Below are positions 60,366 to 64,000 of a stretch of DNA of 64,000 nucleotides, in pieces. The stretch is from Paenibacillus taihuensis. GTDB taxonomy: Bacteria; Bacillota; Bacilli; Paenibacillales; Paenibacillaceae. Each line of letters opens with the position of its first letter. Position 1 is the first letter of the stretch. Both the position numbers and the translations under genes were made by a program. The DNA lies in assembly GCF_003386535.1 (NCBI RefSeq), contig NZ_QTTN01000009.1:1-64000 (forward strand), written 5' to 3'. Below the pieces are notes generated by a model that searched no databases, was not told where the DNA came from, and was given only the letters and a program-made list of their open reading frames with translations.

Positions 60366-62122
60366 ATGCGTTGTCCCTCTATCCCCTTCATTTCACGGAC
60401 GCCTATCCGTTAAAGGCTCAATTCCGCAGCGGCGAGCGAATCAGGCTCGCTGTGGAGCTGGAAACAGACGGAATAGCTGCATCGGGTACATTCGCGCTGC
60501 GCGTGAACGTGTACGAACTGCAAACTCTCCGGGAAACGCGGATCTTCCCGCTCATGATCGACGCCTCCTCCCCGCAGCGCATCGAACTGGAGGCGGAAGC
60601 CGGCCCCTACGAGTGCGAATTTACAGGCTTCGGGTGCGACCTTGAACTCATCTGCGGTGATGCGATCATCGATTCGCTCAGCACCGCCTTTGACGTGGTC
60701 TCCGATTGGCGGAAGGCGACCCGCTATGGCTTCCTGAGCGAATATGAAGCAGGACGCGAAGAGGAAGATGAGCGAAAAGCCAAATGGCTGACCAAGCTCC
60801 ATCTGAATCTCACCCAATATTACGATTGGATGTACAGGCACGACGACTTGGTAGCTCAAACCGAAACATACACCGATTTGATGGGCAGACAAGTAAGCCT
60901 GTCCGCGATCCGTAACAAGCTCACGCTCGGGCGCAAGTATGGCATGAAATCCATCGCCTATGGAGCCGTCTATGCGGCGAGCAAAGCATTCGCGGAGAGA
61001 AATCCGGATTGGGGGCTCTATACGAGCGCAGGAGAGCCGTATGACTTCATCGGCATCTTCCGCATCATGAACATCGAACCGGAAAGTCCCTGGCATGCGC
61101 ACATCATCGGGGAATACGCGAAATCGGTGGCGTTTGGTTTCGATGGCATTCATCTGGATACGTACGGATTTCCGAAGACGGCCTGGTCCCGGCTTGGCGG
61201 CGAACAGCGGCTGATCAAGCTGGAGGAGCAATTTCCGGTGTTCATCGATCACACCCGCGAGAAGCTGTCCCCTCTTAACAGCGAGGCTTGCCTGATCTTC
61301 AACAATGTCGGCAACTGGCCGGTAAACTCGGTAGCCAAGGCGGATCAGGACGCCATCTATATCGAGGTATGGAAACCGTACGAGCGATATCAGCATTTGC
61401 GTGAAATCATCGCGATGGCCCAGACGCTGAGCGGCGGCAAGAACGTCATCCTGGCCGCCTATCTTCAGCCGTTTCGCCTCGCCAGCGAAACGCTCGGCGT
61501 GCAAGGGGCGGAGAACGGCCTGCGCCTGCTGACCGCAACCGTAACCGCGCACGGCGCATACCATCTGCTTCATGGCGAGGACGGCGGCATCTTGACGCAA
61601 GGCTACTACGTCGATCATTCCCAGCTGCGCGACAGCTTCCGCAGAACGGTCAGAGACTATGCCGACTTCATTGTCCGTTACGGCCATTTGACGCATGACG
61701 TGGCATTGCGGGACGTATCGATGACGCATGCGGATTACGACAATATGGAATATGTATTCAGAGGCTTTGCATTCAGCACGTACGGAGAGCCGGGCAAAGT
61801 ATGGACGATCGTCCGGGAGAAGACGGACGTCAAGCTCATTCATTTCATCAATCTGGCTGGCGTAACGAATGATCTCTGGAACGAAGCGAAGGAAACGCCT
61901 GCTGACGTGCAGGGCAGAGAGGTGCGCGTGCTGTGCGATTCCAGCGTGCGGGCGATATTCCTTGTCACTCCCGACCGGGATCAGGGGCGCCCGCTCGCGC
62001 TCGAATACCGCTTGGAGACAAGCGATCGGGGCATGATTGCCGTCATCGCGCTGCCTGACCTGCATTACTGGGATATGCTTGTCATTCAATTCGAGGAAGC
62101 TTCCAACGTTTCTATTCCATAA
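60362..62122 (+). CDS. Cytoplasmic GH66 dextranase-like hydrolase
   Basis: The 586-residue protein has no signal peptide. An N-terminal beta-sandwich (1-115) precedes a barrel with QYYDWMYRHD (152-161), FDGIHLDTYG (260-269, nucleophile D266) and IYIEVWKP (332-339, acid/base E335). These match GH66 dextranases and cycloisomaltooligosaccharide glucanotransferases. It is shorter than the secreted members, which carry extra modules. Encoded directly after two sugar permeases with overlap, it probably degrades imported isomaltooligosaccharides inside the cell. The ATGA overlap and downstream terminator mark it as the operon's last gene. Confidence 0.88.
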   Translation: MNALSLYPLHFTDAYPLKAQFRSGERIRLAVELETDGIAASGTFALRVNVYELQTLRETRIFPLMIDASSPQRIELEAEAGPYECEFTGFGCDLELICGDAIIDSLSTAFDVVSDWRKATRYGFLSEYEAGREEEDERKAKWLTKLHLNLTQYYDWMYRHDDLVAQTETYTDLMGRQVSLSAIRNKLTLGRKYGMKSIAYGAVYAASKAFAERNPDWGLYTSAGEPYDFIGIFRIMNIEPESPWHAHIIGEYAKSVAFGFDGIHLDTYGFPKTAWSRLGGEQRLIKLEEQFPVFIDHTREKLSPLNSEACLIFNNVGNWPVNSVAKADQDAIYIEVWKPYERYQHLREIIAMAQTLSGGKNVILAAYLQPFRLASETLGVQGAENGLRLLTATVTAHGAYHLLHGEDGGILTQGYYVDHSQLRDSFRRTVRDYADFIVRYGHLTHDVALRDVSMTHADYDNMEYVFRGFAFSTYGEPGKVWTIVREKTDVKLIHFINLAGVTNDLWNEAKETPADVQGREVRVLCDSSVRAIFLVTPDRDQGRPLALEYRLETSDRGMIAVIALPDLHYWDMLVIQFEEASNVSIP

Positions 62123-62160
62123 ACAGTCGCCATACCGGATGACGCCCATCGTATAGGAGA

Positions 62161-62191
62161 GAAACCCGCGTTTATTAAAAACGCGGGTTTC
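62161..62191 (+). terminator. Terminator of the GH66 operon
   Basis: AAACCCGCGTTT pairs with AAACGCGGGTTT around a short ATTA loop, and TTTCTTC follows. It lies 39 bases after the GH66 stop. The remaining gap to 62480 is AT-rich with TATAAT at 62410-62415 but no convincing full promoter. Confidence 0.88.
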
Positions 62192-62480
62192 TTCAGATTG
62201 TCGAGAAAAAGGGCCCTGCTCGTAAGGAATATCGCCATACGGCGTCCAGATCAGATACAATCGCTTCGTGCCTCTGCCTATGAAGGTTTATTTTTTCTTC
62301 CGGATTGAGTAATTATTCCTTAACTCACGTTCTACCCGTTTCTTCACACCAGCTGTCTCCACGAACCATTCGTAATGGTGTGGAGTAGTTTAGTTGCATA
62401 ATTGTAGTCTATAATGAGAGATAACCATATAATCGTGATAGTTATGTAGGAAATATTGCTATCTGCGAGGAAGTGCAACA

Positions 62481-63353
62481 ATGAAGCATCTGTTTACGTC
62501 GAACAATTTATACAACGCCATTCGAATTCCTGGCATGGAATACGCCAAGAGAGAGTGTGGCTGGGTATATCACGATCATCGTCATTCGTTCTTCGAGTTT
62601 CTGTTCTGCATCTCCGGTGAAATCGAGCAGTGGGTGAACGGCCGAATGTACAGGCTGTATCCGGGCGACGCCATCATCATTCAATCTGAAATGGTCCATC
62701 GCACGGAGTCGAGCGCCGGCTGCAGTTACTTCGATTTTCACTTCGAGGTGGAGATTAACGCAATCAATATGATTTTTCAGCTGATGACCGATCCGGTGTT
62801 CCGCAGCGAAACGCACGGCAGCGTGTCTGTTTGGGTCACGTTGTTTCTAACCCGCTTCGGCGGGCATCTTCAGCAGATGATGACGCGGGAGAACCTTGCG
62901 ATCATGGAGGAGATGGCGGCATCCGTAACGCAGCTGCAAATTCATTCGAGCCTGCTCGACTTCATCGGCAACCTCGCCTCGGAGCTGATCGCGACGCAGC
63001 ACCGCGAGCTGCCCGCTTCCGGCGTGAAGCCGTCGCAGATGAAGCTCGCGCGCGAGGCGGCTTACTGGATGGAATACCATCTGCAGACGCCGCTCAACAT
63101 TACGACGCTTGCCGAGCAGTTGAGCGTACATCGGACGTATTTGCACGAATGCTTCAAGCTCGTCTACGGCATCTCGCCTTCGGTCTACCTGCAGCGTATC
63201 CGTATTCGCGAAGCCAAGAAGCTGCTGCAGAACCGGACGATCAGCGTCGAAGAAATCGCCCACACGCTCTGCTACTCGTCGACGAGCCATTTCAGCCACG
63301 CGTTCCGCAGCGCCATGGGCATGTCGCCGCAGCAGTTCCGGCAGTTTAGTTGA
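62481..63353 (+). CDS. AraC-family regulator with cupin sensor
   Basis: The 290-residue protein has an N-terminal cupin fold (DHRHSFFEFLFCISGEIEQWVNG, GDAIIIQSEMVHRTES). The C-terminal AraC HTH pair is PLNITTLAEQLSVHRTYLHECFK and VEEIAHTLCYSSTSHFSHAFR. GAGGA precedes the ATG. It is monocistronic, and its target is unclear. It could regulate the adjacent GH66 operon or a distant locus. Confidence 0.87.
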   Translation: MKHLFTSNNLYNAIRIPGMEYAKRECGWVYHDHRHSFFEFLFCISGEIEQWVNGRMYRLYPGDAIIIQSEMVHRTESSAGCSYFDFHFEVEINAINMIFQLMTDPVFRSETHGSVSVWVTLFLTRFGGHLQQMMTRENLAIMEEMAASVTQLQIHSSLLDFIGNLASELIATQHRELPASGVKPSQMKLAREAAYWMEYHLQTPLNITTLAEQLSVHRTYLHECFKLVYGISPSVYLQRIRIREAKKLLQNRTISVEEIAHTLCYSSTSHFSHAFRSAMGMSPQQFRQFS

Positions 63354-63430
63354 GTGATTGCGGGGTTCTGAAACATAATATGGGCATTCATCCAATTACA
63401 GCCCATGTCGAATGTTGGCGGTTCAAAAGC

Positions 63431-63449
63431 TACTTAAATTGTTTAAGTA
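63431..63449. promoter_or_regulatory. Perfect inverted repeat before the CBS gene
   Basis: TACTTAAA (63431-63438) and TTTAAGTA (63442-63449) flank TTG, about 80 bases before the CBS gene start. It is a candidate operator. Confidence 0.4.
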
Positions 63450-63527
63450 ACTATGTAACCCATCGCAAACGATGCTTCCCAATATAGAAAAGCAATTCGA
63501 TACTACAGCGCAAAGGAGTGCTCAAAA

Positions 63528-63932
63528 GTGGAAATCAGATCGTTCTTATTGCCGAAAGAAGAGGTGTCATTCCTCACAACAGCCGCGAACATGAGAACAG
63601 CCGTCGAGAAGCTGGAGGCTTGCCATTACACGGCCATCCCGCTCATCGATGAAGAAGGCAAATATGTCGGGACATTGTCCGAAGGAGATTTGCTATGGAA
63701 GCTCAAGCGCAATCCTGAGCTCAATTTCGATAACATGCACGAGGTAAACATCACCGACGTCAAGAAGCGCATTTACAATGAATGCGTCGCCGTGAACGCT
63801 TTGATGGAGGATATGCTCACGCTCGCAGCAGACCAGAACTTCGTTCCAGTTGTCGACGACGACCGTATATTCCTAGGCATCATCCGCCGTCGCGATATTA
63901 TCGAGTACTACACGCGCAATATTACGGACTAA
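63528..63932 (+). CDS. CBS-domain pair protein
   Basis: The 134-residue protein consists of a tandem CBS pair: HYTAIPLIDEEGKYVGTLSEGDLLWKLK and FVPVVDDDRIFLGIIRRRDIIEYY. These bind adenosine nucleotides and sense energy or redox state. The GTG start has AAAGGAG nine bases upstream. It stands alone, similar to YkuL/CbpB-type small CBS proteins of Bacillales. A partner is not identified. Confidence 0.88.
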   Translation: MEIRSFLLPKEEVSFLTTAANMRTAVEKLEACHYTAIPLIDEEGKYVGTLSEGDLLWKLKRNPELNFDNMHEVNITDVKKRIYNECVAVNALMEDMLTLAADQNFVPVVDDDRIFLGIIRRRDIIEYYTRNITD

Positions 63933-63971
63933 CGGAGTACATCGCATCGCACTCATAGCTCGCATGTAATG

Positions 63972-64000
63972 AAAAGCAGCTGCCACTTCAAAAGTGACAG
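63972..64000 (+). terminator. Partial hairpin at the window end
   Basis: CTGCCACTT pairs with AAGTGACAG around a short loop, and the sequence is cut at 64000. It is probably the start of the CBS gene's terminator, but the T-run is outside the window. Confidence 0.5.

Noticed and set aside
60410-62260. 616-codon open frame on the minus strand across the GH66 gene
   Set aside because: It mirrors the GH66 reading frame, lacks a ribosome binding site and has no recognisable domain, while the plus strand shows intact GH66 catalytic motifs.

Overview
The window looks like a chromosomal segment of a spore-forming Gram-positive bacterium of the Paenibacillus type. The reasons are a GerA-family germination operon, a Spo0E-like phosphatase, strong AAGGAGG ribosome binding sites, several YesN/YesM-style regulators, sugar-binding lipoproteins next to AraC regulators, and many Gfo/Idh/MocA oxidoreductases and glycoside hydrolases. 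No tRNA, rRNA, CRISPR array or prophage was seen. The only IS material is a truncated IS4-type transposase at the left edge.

Left part (1-25989): a secreted beta-helix protein (358-1803) and then a tightly packed minus-strand operon (11109 down to 1998). That operon holds a NagB-like isomerase/deaminase, a PfkB kinase, a small ABM-like protein, a PIG-L deacetylase, a giant GH42-like hydrolase and a GH20 hexosaminidase. This is a plausible amino-sugar route in which sugars are deacetylated before phosphorylation. Next come an orphan sugar-binding lipoprotein with a divergent membrane AraC regulator, a Gfo/Idh plus TIM-barrel pair, a zinc-less MDR dehydrogenase/AraC/isomerase operon, and a class II aldolase/DeoR/Gfo operon divergent from a SIS isomerase across a perfect 15-bp inverted repeat.

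Middle (26062-38508): a four-gene operon of unfamiliar proteins. They are an 838-residue acidic multidomain protein, a HEAGH metalloprotease-like protein, a coiled-coil protein and a 391-residue unknown. This is the strongest candidate here for an undescribed system. It is followed by a complete Opp-type ABC transporter (ATPases, permeases and a binding lipoprotein) and a Spo0E-like gene.

Right-middle (38704-48888): a MocD/MocE-like oxygenase and Rieske ferredoxin sit with a LacI regulator, an IolE/MocC-like isomerase and an aldose-epimerase/Gfo fusion. Two near-identical palindromic operators mark the two probable promoters of this rhizopine- or methyl-sugar-like regulon. A roughly 900-bp island of palindromic repeats follows, then a secreted GH30 enzyme with a cre-like site and a divergent AraC regulator.

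Right end (49029-64000): a gerA-gerC-gerB operon with a convergent repeat-bearing small membrane protein, then a two-component system divergent from a sugar ABC transporter (binding protein and two permeases, no ATPase) and a cytoplasmic GH66 dextranase-like enzyme, an AraC regulator and a CBS-domain protein. Starts were moved from the longest ORF where a ribosome binding site decided the choice. Functions come from motifs and family recall only, with no database search.
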